A DNA stretch of 64,000 nt from Trematomus loennbergii (lineage: Eukaryota > Chordata > Actinopteri > Perciformes > Nototheniidae), in NCBI GenBank assembly GCA_012861695.1, contig JAAOOA010000011.1:310001-374000 (forward strand), given 5' to 3'. A program made the translations under genes and the position numbers. The notes beneath the pieces were generated by a model, which worked only from the letters and a program-made list of their open reading frames with translations, ran no database searches and was not told the origin of the DNA. Below, one piece after another: positions 11,069-22,100 of this stretch. The first letter of the stretch is position 1, and each line of letters starts with the position of its first letter.

Positions 11069-11646
11069 AAACTTGCCTTGCCTTGCCTTGCCTTGCCTTG
11101 CCTTGCCTTGCTTGCCTGCCTTGCCTTGCCTTGCCTTGCCTTGCCTTGCCTTGCCTTGCCTTGCCTGCCTTGCCTTGCCTTGCCTTGCCTTGCCTTGCCT
11201 TGCCTTGCCTTGCCTTGCCTTGCCTTGCCTTGCCTTGCCTTGCCTTGCCTTGCCTTGCCTTGCCTTGCCTTGCCTTGCCTTGCCTTGCCTTGCCTTGCCT
11301 GCCTGCCTTGCCTTGCTTGCCTTGCCTTGCCTTGCCTTGCCTTGCCTTGCCTTGCCTTGCCTTGCCTTGCCTTGCCTTGCCTGCCTTGCCTTGCCTTGCC
11401 TGCCTTGCCTTGCCTTGCCTTGCCTTGCCTTGCCTTGCCTTGCCTTGCCTTGCCTTGCCTGCTTGCCTTGCCTTGCTTGCCTGCCTTGCCTTGCCTTGCC
11501 TTGCTTGCCTGCCTTGCCTTGCCTTGCCTTGCCTTGCCTTGCCTTGCTTGCCTTGCCTTGCCTGCCTTGCCTTGCCTTGCCTTGCCTTGCCTTGCCTTGC
11601 CTTGCCTTGCCTTGCCTTGCCTTGCCTTGCCTTGCCTTGCCTTGCC
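11069..11646 (+). repeat. (CCTTG)n array from a LINE 3' tail
   Basis: About 578 bp of CCTTG pentamers with scattered one-base-short units (CTTG or CCTG) that shift the frame. It starts exactly where the LINE 3' end reads aaataaacttgccttg, so it is an expanded version of the LINE terminal repeat. Leu-Ala-Leu-Pro-Cys open frames across it in all three frames are artefacts. Confidence 0.97.
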
Positions 11647-12231
11647 TACGACATAAAGTACTTCAGTAAATACCCCACTGGTGAATGTCTGAAGCTTCTA
11701 TGTGTCTTAACAGTTCTATGATGAAAATTGGCCTCCCTCATAAATTTATGTTAAGATGTGATTATTTTGCTGAACAAATTTGTAGGTATCATCAAAGAAC
11801 CTTTTTTGTGCAATATTCTAAAATCCAACAGAAAGATCCCAGTGCTTTTTGTAGAGGGAGCCGTTGTGATGCTAACTTCTGGCTCGGCCTACAGAAATAG
11901 GTCATCACTGCACCGCTCTACAAGACGGTTGCATGGGAGTGATGGGAACAATGCAGAGAGCAGTGCAGGGTAATATAAATCAGGCTTTTTCTTCCCTTAT
12001 TTTGTACGATTTATTTTTACTTGTGTAATGGCTGCAACTCAGTTCTTCTGATTATTCATAACTCAGTCGTTTTTTATTGATATGTCAATTAGCCAATGAA
12101 ATAAGTAAAAAATGTTGGTGCAAATACCTATATTTTTGTAAAAAATTATAATTATACATTTCCACAAGAGAAGGTCTTTCCATTAATATCACTACCAGAT
12201 GCCAATTAGCCTCCAATGACTCTTACTGTTT
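11647..12231. other. No feature recognised
   Basis: AT-rich, unique-looking sequence between the pentamer array and a miniature element. I see no supported gene or repeat. Confidence 0.5.
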
Positions 12232-12876
12232 CACTCATTCACACCGGAGTACTTTTCCCACAATAGTTAATCAGAACTCAGATATATTTGCGGTCACACA
12301 AAAAGCCCCCTGAACTAAATAGTTCATCAGAACAATTTTTACCCCCTTTTCAGTCCCTGCTAGACAGCAGGGAATTTCGTGGGAGAAAAAGGTTCCTATG
12401 TCTGATTGGCTGGGCGGAATGCAAACCACGCCCGTAAAACTCCCAAAACGTTTTGTGAAGCCGCCATTTTATTATCCTCGCATCAGCATTATTAGCATTA
12501 GCATTCGCCCAGCGCACAAACGCAGAGGACTAACTTATGGCAACACAAAATAAAACATGGGAGCGGTGGAGATGAGGAGGTGTCGGCGTTCTGGCGATTT
12601 ACTCGGAAGGCTTCAGTAGAAGCTGCTGGGAGTCCCAGCAGCTTCTACTGAAGCCAGCGGGTGGCAGTATACGCCGTGAAGTGGTTTGCGGCCTGCCAGT
12701 AAACCCAAAGCAGAAGAAGAAGAAGTGACGTCAGCGGCTTCATTTGCCTAATCCACCCCCAGGAACTCATTGTGGTGTGAACGCGATCTGCTTTAGTTCA
12801 TCAGAACTAAAAGAGTTCTCATGAACTGAGTTCTCATGAACTATTGTGGGAAAAGAACTTGGTGTGAACGCTCCTA
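12232..12876. mobile_element. Miniature inverted-repeat element with central palindrome
   Basis: The left arm reads ttcacaccggagtacttttc then ccacaatagttaatcagaac. The right arm, inverted, reads gttcacaccaagttcttttc then ccacaatagttcatgagaac. That is about 45 bp of imperfect terminal inverted repeat enclosing some 645 bp. No coding frame is supported and no convincing TSD could be fixed, so the superfamily is open (hAT and PIF/Harbinger both possible). A perfect 47-bp palindrome lies in the middle. Confidence 0.8.
12609..12655. repeat. Perfect 23-bp inverted repeat with 1-nt spacer
   Basis: The arm at 12609-12631 (ggcttcagtagaagctgctg plus gga) is matched without error by 12633-12655, leaving a single G between. 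It lies inside the miniature element at 12232-12876. Such an arm could form a cruciform or RNA hairpin. It may be the fused ends of a lost insertion or a symmetrical core of the element. Confidence 0.95.
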
Positions 12877-13223
12877 ATGATACTTTCTGTTTTGACAAAC
12901 ATTTTAACATCTACATCTTATGAAAAGAAAAGTCACATAATAAAATTGATTAAATAATCTTCTTTTGCTAGCCCTAAACATGTATTAGATTCAGCTGAGC
13001 TACAGTTTTTCAGTGTTTATTAGCTCTTTCAGAAGCACTTGGTTATATTACATAACACATAAGTATTCATGTAGAATAATCCAAGTGGCAACACCCAAAG
13101 TGACATCTGCTCTGAGGGACACCAGATGTTTCTCCACGATGGGAAATTAATCCACGTCAATAATACCGCACTGTGTGTGGCTATGGTAACAACAGGACAG
13201 CTCTCAGAGCATGACAAGTAACA
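12877..13223. other. No feature recognised
   Basis: AT-rich stretch without a supported gene or repeat. Confidence 0.45.
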
Positions 13224-13995
13224 GGGGGTTACGTTGTAACCCTAGTTATATAAGCACAGGCGGGGCCCTCTACTGGACTCTATGGGTACTACCTCTCAAC
13301 CTCAATCATTCAGCCAATCTTCTTTTTCTTTTAAAGCTGCACAACAGTGGAACTCAATCCCAGTAAAGATTAGAGAACAAAACACCTGCAGTTTATTTGA
13401 ATCTAACTTAAAAACATGGTTAGTGCAAAATCAGCTCTGTCAACACTGACACAATCTGCACTTTACAACGCTCTGTTTGTACATGTGCCTGACCTGTTGC
13501 TATCTGTCTGCTTTGTGAAGATGTATTTTAGTTTAGTTTTTATGTTTTATATATGCTTTTATCATAATATAAGCATCTATGTTGAATGTTGTTTTACTGA
13601 TTGTATTTACCTGTCATTTGAAGTGAATTTTTTTTTAGGATGACTTTCAACATCTGTCCAGGGACTGCAGATGAAAAATAGCCTCTTTGCTAACTCTGGC
13701 GCATTTACAGAAATGTCAATCAATGTGCACTGTCCCTGTCAAATAAATAAATAAAAAAATAAAAAATAATAAACCATACTATGCGAGCATTCACCTACAG
13801 AGATATCTATAAACGTAGCCGGCCCCTCTGGATGGGCCTACCTGAATGCGCGCGCAAGCCCACCGTATATAAGGTGGCCACGCCTCCTGACTGTCATCCT
13901 ACGCCCTCTTCAGCGAGCGGCATAGGACAGACAGGGCCCCAGGTAGAGGGCTCCGCCTGTGCTTATATAACTAGGGTTACAATACGTAACCCCCC
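13224..13995. mobile_element. Inverted-repeat element with GGGGGTTACG ends
   Basis: The arm at 13224-13273 (gggggttacg, then aaccctagttatataagcac, then aggcgg and gccctctac) is inverted at 13943-13995, about 50 bp with few mismatches. A third, direct copy of the inner arm (acaggctccgccctctactggactctatgggtac, in pieces) follows at 14010-14041, so the right junction is itself palindromic. A LINE 3' end sits inside. No TSD was fixed. Confidence 0.75.
13295..13775 (+). pseudogene. LINE 3' end inside the inverted-repeat element
   Basis: The first 150 bases translate as a LINE C-terminus (KAAQQWNSIPVKIREQNT, then FESNLKTWL). The 3' UTR follows, ending ccctgtcaaataaataaata and further A-rich repeats. 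The same family appears reversed at 15793-16410. It is a short 5'-truncated copy without EN or RT. Confidence 0.75.
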
Positions 13996-14437
13996 GTTAT
14001 ATCTTACACAGGCTCCGCCCTCTACTGGACTCTATGGGTACAGTGGGGGAGCCCTGATGGATAAACGCCCTGTCGTCCAACAACATCGACCCATCACACT
14101 GTCCCTGACCGGCTTTTGGTTAACAGCCACTGAACCGCAACTTTTCTCCGGTTGTGACTGTGGAGAAGTCGGGGCCGCAGCTTACTTGGCTGGATAGAGC
14201 ACACTCAGACACGCTTACCTCGTGAAGAGTGTGCATGGAAAATAGTGAGGAAGGCTCTCCGATACATTTTCAGTATCAAAAATTGCAGTTTTAACCAGAA
14301 AAAGCTAATATGTGTAATTGTTAAAAAAGTCAGTAATGGATTCAGCATCCTCAATAAACCCCAAAACCACTCCAAAATTGTCCAAATCGGCCAAGCCATT
14401 TTAAAAACTATTTTTTACATATGCTACAATGCCATTG
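13996..14437. other. Repeat-arm fragment, then unique sequence
   Basis: The first 50 bases repeat the arm of the preceding element. The remainder has no recognisable gene or repeat. Confidence 0.4.
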
Positions 14438-14445
14438 ATTTAAAT

Positions 14446-14987
14446 CACATATGTCAAACTCAAGGCCCGGGGGCCAAATCCGGCCGTGGTAGATTTAATT
14501 TCGCCCGCAGGATAATTTCTAATTACTATTAGATCTGGCCCTCCGGTATATTGCACGCACACCTTCACTCAATCCTGAGGGTTTCCTCAGCTCAGAGCCT
14601 GAGCCCAAACATTGATGAACTTGCACCCAAGATGAGATGCCAAGTATCTGGCTTGAACTAGCATCACAGAGCAGCACACTGAGTTTACATGGATGTTTCC
14701 TTCTGCACTTTTTTTCTGTCAAGCTGTTGTTGGCCTGTGGAAAAATGTAATCATAAGAAATGACTCCGGAAAAGCTGCAGATAGAGCAATAAGAAATGAA
14801 TGCAACTGATTATTTAATGTTTAATGTTGTTTTTATATGCAATTATTTAAGCTTTGTTAGTTCCAGGTTTAATATGTGCAATAAGTTAATTTCAAAAGTT
14901 TTGCAATAAACATTGAACCAGTCCGGCCCTCGACGAGTACCGATTTTTTTATTTTGGCCCACTGTGTATTTGAGTTTGACACCCCTG
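14446..14987. mobile_element. Non-autonomous hAT element with perfect 8-bp TSD
   Basis: The left end cacatatgtcaaactc and the right end gagtttgacacccctg match as inverted CAGGGGTGTCAAACTC-type hAT termini, the left one mutated. Flanks 14438-14445 and 14988-14995 are both atttaaat. At 542 bp it has no transposase. The element belongs to the widespread group whose ends read through ggcccgggggccaaat. Confidence 0.93.
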
Positions 14988-14995
14988 ATTTAAAT

Positions 14996-15792
14996 TAAAC
15001 CAACTAATGCTTACTGTGCAAATTGCCCAACATATGCAAGTTAGCATTCGGCAGTTTCTATGTGCTGGAGACCCATATTACATTTTTAACATAAAACTTT
15101 GGGGTACTCAACATTTCCGGCTTCACTACGCTGGCAGCTAGACTATACAGTTTGTGACAGATTATTCCCCGAAACAGCTTGCTGTTGCATCTGGAAACAA
15201 TGTTGATTTGAGTGAATTAAATTTGGGTTTGTGAAACCACTACAACAAGCAGAGAGAAACAGAAATGCTACGTAGACATGAGAGGAACTGCAGAGTTGAA
15301 GGAAATTCAATTGGCTTGCTACTACGAGTGTCTTTTCTTTTTTAAATTACAGTCATTTGAGCCATTGAGTCATATTAAAATAAAACTCTTTACGAGCTCA
15401 GTAAACCCAAATGAAATAGAGACATAATTATCCAAAATGGTATCCAGCCATAAAATATTGTTGAGGGTTTTGGTGAGACAAAAATATTTAGATCAGCTTC
15501 TCCCACAATCCCTAATATAAGGTAAATGGAGATGAAATCATGAAAAATGCCACCTGAAAAAAGTGTGGGAGAGAAACCCCCTCTGGAGGGAAAAGATGGA
15601 TTTTAGCCTTTGCAGAGCATTTACATGCACAGAAACCTATAGAACACACTACAGGAGAGGGAACACCACAAAAGCTAAATAGGGCTTCTTTAAATGACAA
15701 CTTGTTTGGGATAAAATTATATTTGAATGCTAGGAACTCATTTTCAAAAGGCTAATTGTTTACACGTTACACATGTAATTCAAATGTCACTT
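14996..15792. other. No feature recognised
   Basis: Moderately AT-rich unique-looking sequence. No supported gene, RNA or repeat. Confidence 0.45.
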
Positions 15793-16410
15793 TCATTTCA
15801 TTTAATCGTTTATTTGAACAGGGACAATGCACATTAATGAACACTTAAGACAAATAATGCTTCAAGTGTAAATATGCCGGATTTTAGCTTTGAGCTAATT
15901 TCCATCGGCAGTCCCTGACATACAACATATAAGAACATGACATTTATAAACATAGCAAAAATAAATACATGATATGCAAAAGAGCAAGAGCAGCATACAC
16001 AAGTATTTACCACATGGCAGTACACTATAGCAGCAACGACATGTAAAGTGCAAGAGATGATACAAGTGCTACATAAAGTGCAAGAGGAGTTGCCCCTGTG
16101 TTAAAGTGCATTCAGCGGTGATTGCACGTCTGTTTGTTTCTCAACCATTCTTTGAGTTGTCCTTTAAAGCTATTGAGAGTGGGACAATCCCGTATCTCAG
16201 TAGGGAGGCTATTCCACAATGAGCTGCCTTTAATGGAGAGGACATTTTGTCCAAAAGTGGTCCGTCTACGGTGGATTTCACAGTCTCCTCTGGTTTCTGA
16301 CCTAGTGCAGCGTCCAGTGTCTTTTCTGTGGATGAATTCCCCTCAGGGGGAGGGGGGGCCAGTCCATGTAAACATTTACACATTGCAGAAGACATATCTG
16401 CAGATATCAA
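15793..16410 (-). pseudogene. 5'-truncated LINE, C-terminus and 3' UTR
   Basis: On the minus strand the coding text includes CKCLHGLAPPPPEGN and PLLDKMSSPLKAAH, a LINE C-terminal layout, ending ALKDNSKNG. The 3' UTR ends with gacaatgcacattaatg on the plus strand next to a ttaatcgtttatttgaacag tail, the inverse of a LINE poly(A)-like end. It is the same family as 13295-13775 in opposite orientation. No EN or RT catalytic motif remains. Confidence 0.7.
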
Positions 16411-17129
16411 AGGCAGTGGAGATTATGAGACTGACTCACACTAACATGGCCTCTTTCAGCTGTGCAGACTCACGCTCTGCGGCAGATCTGGCCCCATGAG
16501 GACAGAGAGCCACACAGTGAATGGACGCTCGGTTAACTTGGGCCCCGGAACAAAAGAAAGGATCTGTTCCTCGTCAGGCCTGTCCCCGTTTCATCAATGG
16601 CCTCTGTGCCTGGTATGTGCTGTTTTTATTCCTCCAATTACTCACACAAAGGCGTCTCCTTCCACTGACCAGCAGGCCAACCCAATAAGACACAACGGCG
16701 GCTGCAGCCAGCTCCAACTAATCATTTGGACATATGGGATGTCCATCAGTCAGCTGGTGAGGGAGGGGGATTAACCAGCGGCCTGTCAGGTCTGGGATAA
16801 ATGCATGTCATGAGTCAATGGGGCAAAGATTGTCTGTTTAAAAATAACTCAATCTTTCATACGTCCTTGGAGAGTGACTGTCAGCAAACACAGAACCACC
16901 CTGAACAAATACACACTCACACAGCATGGCCTTTGAGACAGGCCCATACAAAAAATAATGGCTTCCAAAGAGCAGCGCTTCTGCCAGCTGTGCAGCGAAG
17001 ACAAAGTGCACAAAACCCCAAATGTAAAAGCCAACTTCCTGAATTTGACCACATAACAAACATTCACAAATAGCCAATCCTGTTAGCAGAGCTCATAGAG
17101 AGCTGTAGTCTGCCTCAGGAGCAATGATA
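16411..17129. other. Unique-looking sequence, probably sntb2 intron 1
   Basis: Open frames of 60-90 codons exist on both strands but none shows a known domain or codon bias I would trust. It is less repetitive than its neighbourhood. Confidence 0.35.
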
Positions 17130-17312
17130 TTCTTTGTATCATCATAATTGTGATTTGGTTGATGATATCGATCAGTGATGTTTAGCTTCTTTCCTTGAAT
17201 TTTTGTTACATGAAGTTGTTAACACGTTTGTTAAAAGTTTGTACAATGTGCTTTGGCAAAACTAAGTTTTTGTTATGGTGCCAATAAAGCTTTTTTGAAT
17301 TTGAATTTGTAA
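17130..17312 (+). mobile_element. LINE 3' tail
   Basis: The sequence ends gtgccaataaagctttttt followed by gaatttgaatttg, the short TGAATT-type terminal repeat typical of L2-like LINE 3' ends in fish. No coding part is preserved. Confidence 0.55.
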
Positions 17313-20300
17313 TAGTATTTATTTGGGGAATTGAAATGACAGCCTTCATGTCTACAATAAAACATTTAAATAATAAAAACAAAATCCATCATATAACAAG
17401 CGATAACGTTCCCAGTGTGTCGAATGTCTGCATCGGGTACTTTACTTTTTTGTTAAAGTAAAGCAAAGGAAAAGCACATCATATACACAATGTGCAGATA
17501 TGAGTTGCTTCCAAACTCCTGTAATTAGAATTGGGACTCTACAAAACACTGTCTGACCTTAGTTCAGAGCAGGAAAAGGTAGATCAACACATTGAGATAA
17601 AAGATTCAAATCAAGATAAGGCTTCTTGAAAAAACATTATAGTCATTCTTTTATTTAAGCTCTATTTAGGACTTAATAAGACGTGAAAAAAATACAAAAG
17701 TCAGTATTTTCCCTTTCCCTTCTTTTCACTGAAAACAGCTGTCTGCTGCTGCTGCTGGAAATACGGATTTCGGATCAAAACCAAAATGATGAGCTGAAAG
17801 ACACTAACAAGTCCAGTAGAGCTGAAAAAGCTGCAGCTTATTCTCCAGGGCTTTGGCACTACTTTTTTTGGGCATATAATCATTGGATCAATTCTTATTA
17901 CAACAATCTAGGCTTAAAAATGTGTCTGATCTGATATGTCGGTTTTCTTGGGTCTCAGCTGTTATTGTGAGACCAGTGATCTCAGCCCACTCACATACTT
18001 CAGTGCTTATGCTGGATATTTTGTGTGGATATATTTAGGCCATTAATTAGATGAACAACCTATTCAGGCAATGTGCTGCTTGATTTGAAATGGCTTGGTG
18101 GCCCACCTTGTTCCAAAAGAAGATATTTAGCATGCAAAAAGTTTGTATACATACTTCTATTATCTGCATGAGGAAATGGTCTTTCATGCACTAATAAACC
18201 TGCAAAATCTGATCAATTGCACATATTTCTTTCTTTTTGTTTTTCTTTACTGATTGTTTTTTAAATACTTTCTGTAATGTTTGCTATTGCTATTTTACAT
18301 CGTGATCATTGTGTTTTATGTATACACCAAAGCAAAGTCCTTGTATGTGTAAACTTACTTAGCATTTGACCTGACTCTGAGGTAACAGCAGCAATACAAC
18401 ACACTGAAAGTGTGCTGCAAGGGAAGAGCAGAATGATCCAAGCCGGAGCCGAAAGTGTTGACCTTTGCCCTACAAGCGGAGGTCAGGAATGTGGGGCACC
18501 TAAGCTAATTGTGAGAATATCTAGGGGGTTATGTGTTGTGTACACGGCACAGAGGTCTGGAGCTGGTGCCCGCTCTGTCTGATGGATGTTTCTCTCTCAG
18601 AGCTGGGGGTCTGGGAGAGAGAGCCTTCCACAAACAACACAGCTCAGCGCCTGTCAAACTGACAAACAGTGACAGGCAGCTGACACATTCTTCACACAGA
18701 GGCCAGCGTCTGGGCTGCGGAACGAGGAGCACATCCTCCTGTCCACGCCTGAGGGATGCGGCAAATGCTTTTCATACTGATTTCAATTGCAAACGGCCAA
18801 ATTCCTGCAGCAGTTTGAACGAATACACTTCAACATTCTGTGCAACATCTGCATGTGTTACTATCAAGCCATCTCCATCAACCAGCTGAAGAAACTGTAA
18901 AGTATTTTGGATCATTTCTGGTTGGTAAAATTCTATGTTGATACAGTTTTTTATGGTTTAAAAAAAGGAAGACATTTTACCTGTTGTATTTTAGGTTGTT
19001 TCCACTGGAGAGGAAAGGTTTCACACATTAGTCCCTACAGTTCCGCTCATCGGTATTCATCCGGCGTTCATTCCAAACCATTAAACAGCATTTAGCTGTT
19101 CCTGGCCTGAAGTTTCCGAACCTCAAGGGCTCTGTGGCCTCTCCCTTCGAGTCACTCTTTTTCCACTATCCTGAACAGTTCTGTATCAGCACATTTTAGG
19201 ATCTTAAATCATCTCCATGGAGCCAGTACGGATCTTCTTACGAACACAATTCTCTTCATATGGCTACCTCCATCTACACTAGGAATTCCTTATGATGTAT
19301 AAAGTTTGAAGTTGAGTAGATTTCTAAGGCCTTTTGATATTTGGATAGTTTTGTGGAATGCATGCACGCCAAATCTTCTGCAGACCTTGAATGCCTTTCT
19401 GTGGAGCTGCTAATATGAATACTGCTGAAACCGTTAATCTGCCTCATATCAAGAGTCTGTTAATGAGCTGCATTATAAAATGTTTTTATGTCACCAGAGG
19501 ACATAACAACAACTTAACAGATAAACAGCCATGTTGATAAAAGCTTATTAAAAAAAACTTCAAAAGTTTTGGCAATTAGACAAATGTAAGTTAATTATCA
19601 CTATTTTTTGGCCTCCACCAACTTCTGAAAAAAATATCTCACTCTTCATCTGCTAGTTGCTCGACACCACAGTCATTTTATCCAATGCTGTTTCAATTAA
19701 TTTAATAGGCCACATGGTTTCATTATATTGTTTTTTCAGTTGTATTGCACAACAAACTAGGACAAGATGGAAAAAACCAAAAAGAATTCAAGCATGCCTC
19801 ATCTCAGCAGTAATTACAGGCACACACAGATCATTTACATGATCCCCCTCTCCCTGTCTGTCCCTCTCCTGGACAGTACAGTGTAGTCACAGCAAGAAAG
19901 AACATCTCATCTGCATCTGTCAACAGTGGCCTCTTATCTTTAGCAACCCACAGCCATTCAAATATAGAGTACAATGTATCTAACTTGGACTGTGACCACA
20001 ACTGTGGTTACTTTCCTGTTTACACCAATCAAAGGCTTTCTGTTCTGATGATGTGATTTGAGCCTGCTCCTGGTCACAGAACAACTGTGAATGTGTACCT
20101 GCTGTTATCTCATAATATCCTAAAGAAATGCATACATGTTGATACAAATTTAAAATTACAAAAGTTCACCAAGTGTTAGTGATGGTAGTGTTCTTTCTAA
20201 ACTAGTATTTAAAGACCAGGTGTGGTTCTGATTAATACATTATTATAACAAAATCATCCAATTATTTAGAAAGCAGCCTTTAGCTATTGTTTTATTTAAT

Positions 20301-20527
20301 GCATGTCTAAAGTAATGGAATGTAATTATAACACATACATGCTTTATATATATAGAAAATATATTAATATACTTTATATTGCATATTGCATTTTTGTCAT
20401 CTCGCTAAACTATGTTAGTCTGTCTGAAATGATGCTGTATGTTCAGGTTAGACCAACACTGATATGTGATTATGTTTCTGACTCCAGTGTTATTAATGTT
20501 ATTAACTGGAAATATGAAAAAGTAATG
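17313..20527. other. Long unique stretch, probably sntb2 intron 1
   Basis: About 3.2 kb without a recognised repeat, gene or RNA. It sits just downstream of sntb2 exon 1 in the gene's reading direction, so it is most likely intron. Open frames such as 18533-18889 (+) show no domain. It is the best place in the window to look for conserved non-coding elements. Confidence 0.4.
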
Positions 20528-20820
20528 CAGAGGTGAGAAGTACTTTTACTGAAGTACAGTAGCTAAGTACAATTTTGAGGTACTTATATTTTACTTGAAT
20601 ATTTCCATTTATACTACGTTATAGTTGTACTCAACTACATTTAAAAGGGAAACAATGTAATTTTACTCCACAACATTTATAACAGCTTTAGCTACTTTTA
20701 ACAAAACTTTTACTTAAGTAAGATTAAGAATACAGGACTTTTACTTGTAATTAGGGTAGTTTGACAATAATGTATTGGTACTTTAACTTCAGTAAAGAAT
20801 CTGAATAGTTCTCGCACCGC
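20528..20820. repeat. Degraded fish repeat, aagtacttttact family
   Basis: Contains the recurring motifs gagaagtacttttactg, ttttactccacaacattta and agctttagctactttta. The same family is seen near 2540-2640, 25330-25720 and 35868-36139. Imperfect cagaggtg and caccgctacag ends suggest a hAT-like miniature. It lies within 80 bp of the exon 1 splice donor of sntb2. Confidence 0.6.
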
Positions 20821-20897
20821 TACAGAGGTGAACAGCCTGAGCACAGGAGTCTCATCTCGGCCTCTGCAACTCCTCGCTCTCGCGTTGGCCAACTTAC

Positions 20898-21626
20898 CCT
20901 CCAGCGTAACTTCTTTCCCCGCCTTCTTAAGCGCCTGGACCGCGAGGTCGTGTGTAGCCTCCCGGAGGTCGTTCCCATTAACGGACAGAATCGCGTCTCC
21001 CACCCGGAGAGCCCTGCTCTGGTCAGCGGCGAGCCCCGGGAAGATCTTGGAGATGAGGATGGGCATCCGGTTCTCGCGCCCCCCCTTAATACTGATCCCC
21101 AGCCCGCCAGACTCCTGTTTGACAACCCGAACTTTCCGCACAGCTTCCGAAGGGCCGTCCGCACTGACGGGCATGTCTCCTTGTCTCGACCCGAAACTGG
21201 ACCCGGGACTGCCGTAGCTGGATCCGGGGCTTCCAAAGTCAGAGTTTGTGCCGTTATTGGGTATTTCCCGGGGCTATTTACACCGTAGTTGCCGTCGTAT
21301 TGACCCCGACTGACACCCCCGAGCGCCGGGCTGCCGCTACGCCCCCTACCCCCATGGTTCTGGTTCTGGTGTTGGTCTTGACCCGAGGACGGACCGCAAC
21401 CATGGTTCCCCGGACTCTGTCCCGAGTCGTTTCCGTTCGACATGCCATTTCGCAGGCCCACCGAAGAGTTGTTGTAGTCCCAGTGGTTGCCCCCCTGTCC
21501 GCCTGCCTCCGCTTCGGCCGTTAAAGTCAGCGTTTCTCGGGTGAGTTCGGCGGTCACTCTGATCCAGCGGTCCCGGAGGAGAAGGTCCAGCTGACCGTTT
21601 TTGTCTGCTCTGGTCCAAACTGCCAT
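20898..21626 (-). CDS. sntb2: Beta-2-syntrophin, first coding exon
   Basis: Syntrophin beta-2 is a cytoplasmic adaptor that binds dystrophin-family proteins and links them to signalling proteins through its PDZ domain. The exon starts at ATG 21626 with [20 protein letters not shown], very close to the known SNTB2 start and the first half of its split PH domain. A Gly/Asn/Ser-rich linker follows, then the PDZ domain with [40 protein letters not shown] and [13 protein letters not shown]. The exon ends at 20898 before a consensus donor, GTAAGTT on the minus strand (20891-20897), the expected SNTB2 boundary after KEVTLE. One oddity: the start and the PDZ lie in different frames. The shift falls at a three-G run, 21259-21261, where one more base would join them, so a homopolymer sequencing error is likely. 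Later exons are not in the window as far as I can see. Confidence 0.92.
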
Positions 21627-22100
21627 TCCTGGTCGGGTAGCCTGCTCCGAGGCGGGCCGCTCTCACACTGAACTCATCATCAACTTTTTCCTCTTTTCAG
21701 AGTGCGCACAAGCAGCGACTAGGCTGCACTGGCCCGCAGACACACCCACTCACACACACTGTCTGCAGGCAGGGCAGAAAAAACAGAAAGACTCCCAAAA
21801 AAAGAGGGAGAGGAAAAGGAAAAGAACAACTGGCTGTGATGGGCCAGCCTCAGAGGGCTTGTTTTGGAGTTCAAGCTCTAAAGCTGTCCGACTTCCACTG
21901 CAAAGTTAGCAAGACACGACAGAATATCCGTTCAAACCTTTCAAAACAAAATAAATGCGCGCGAAATGTGTTTGTGTCAAATTATGGAATAATAAACGGA
22001 TCAGAAAATAATTGCGTTACAGCAGCGGAAGCACACAGAGAGAAAGCAAAGAAGATAAGAACGACTTCATCTTTCCTAGGATATTGCAAATAAAATGGTC
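21627..22100. other. 5' flank of sntb2
   Basis: GC-rich sequence up to about 21720 continues from the exon and probably holds the 5' UTR and CpG-rich promoter (the gene reads leftward from here). I cannot place a transcription start or a specific binding site. Confidence 0.4.

Noticed and set aside
11000..11721. Three overlapping frames of about 200 codons made of Leu-Ala-Leu-Pro-Cys
   Set aside because: They are translations of the CCTTG array and are open in all three frames.
18533..18889. 118-codon plus-strand frame as a host gene
   Set aside because: No domain, no supporting splice signals, and an overlapping frame on the other strand.
20820..21626. One 268-codon protein across the sntb2 exon
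   Set aside because: Its second half is the wrong frame. The PDZ domain is in another frame, so the long product is an artefact of the one-base shift.
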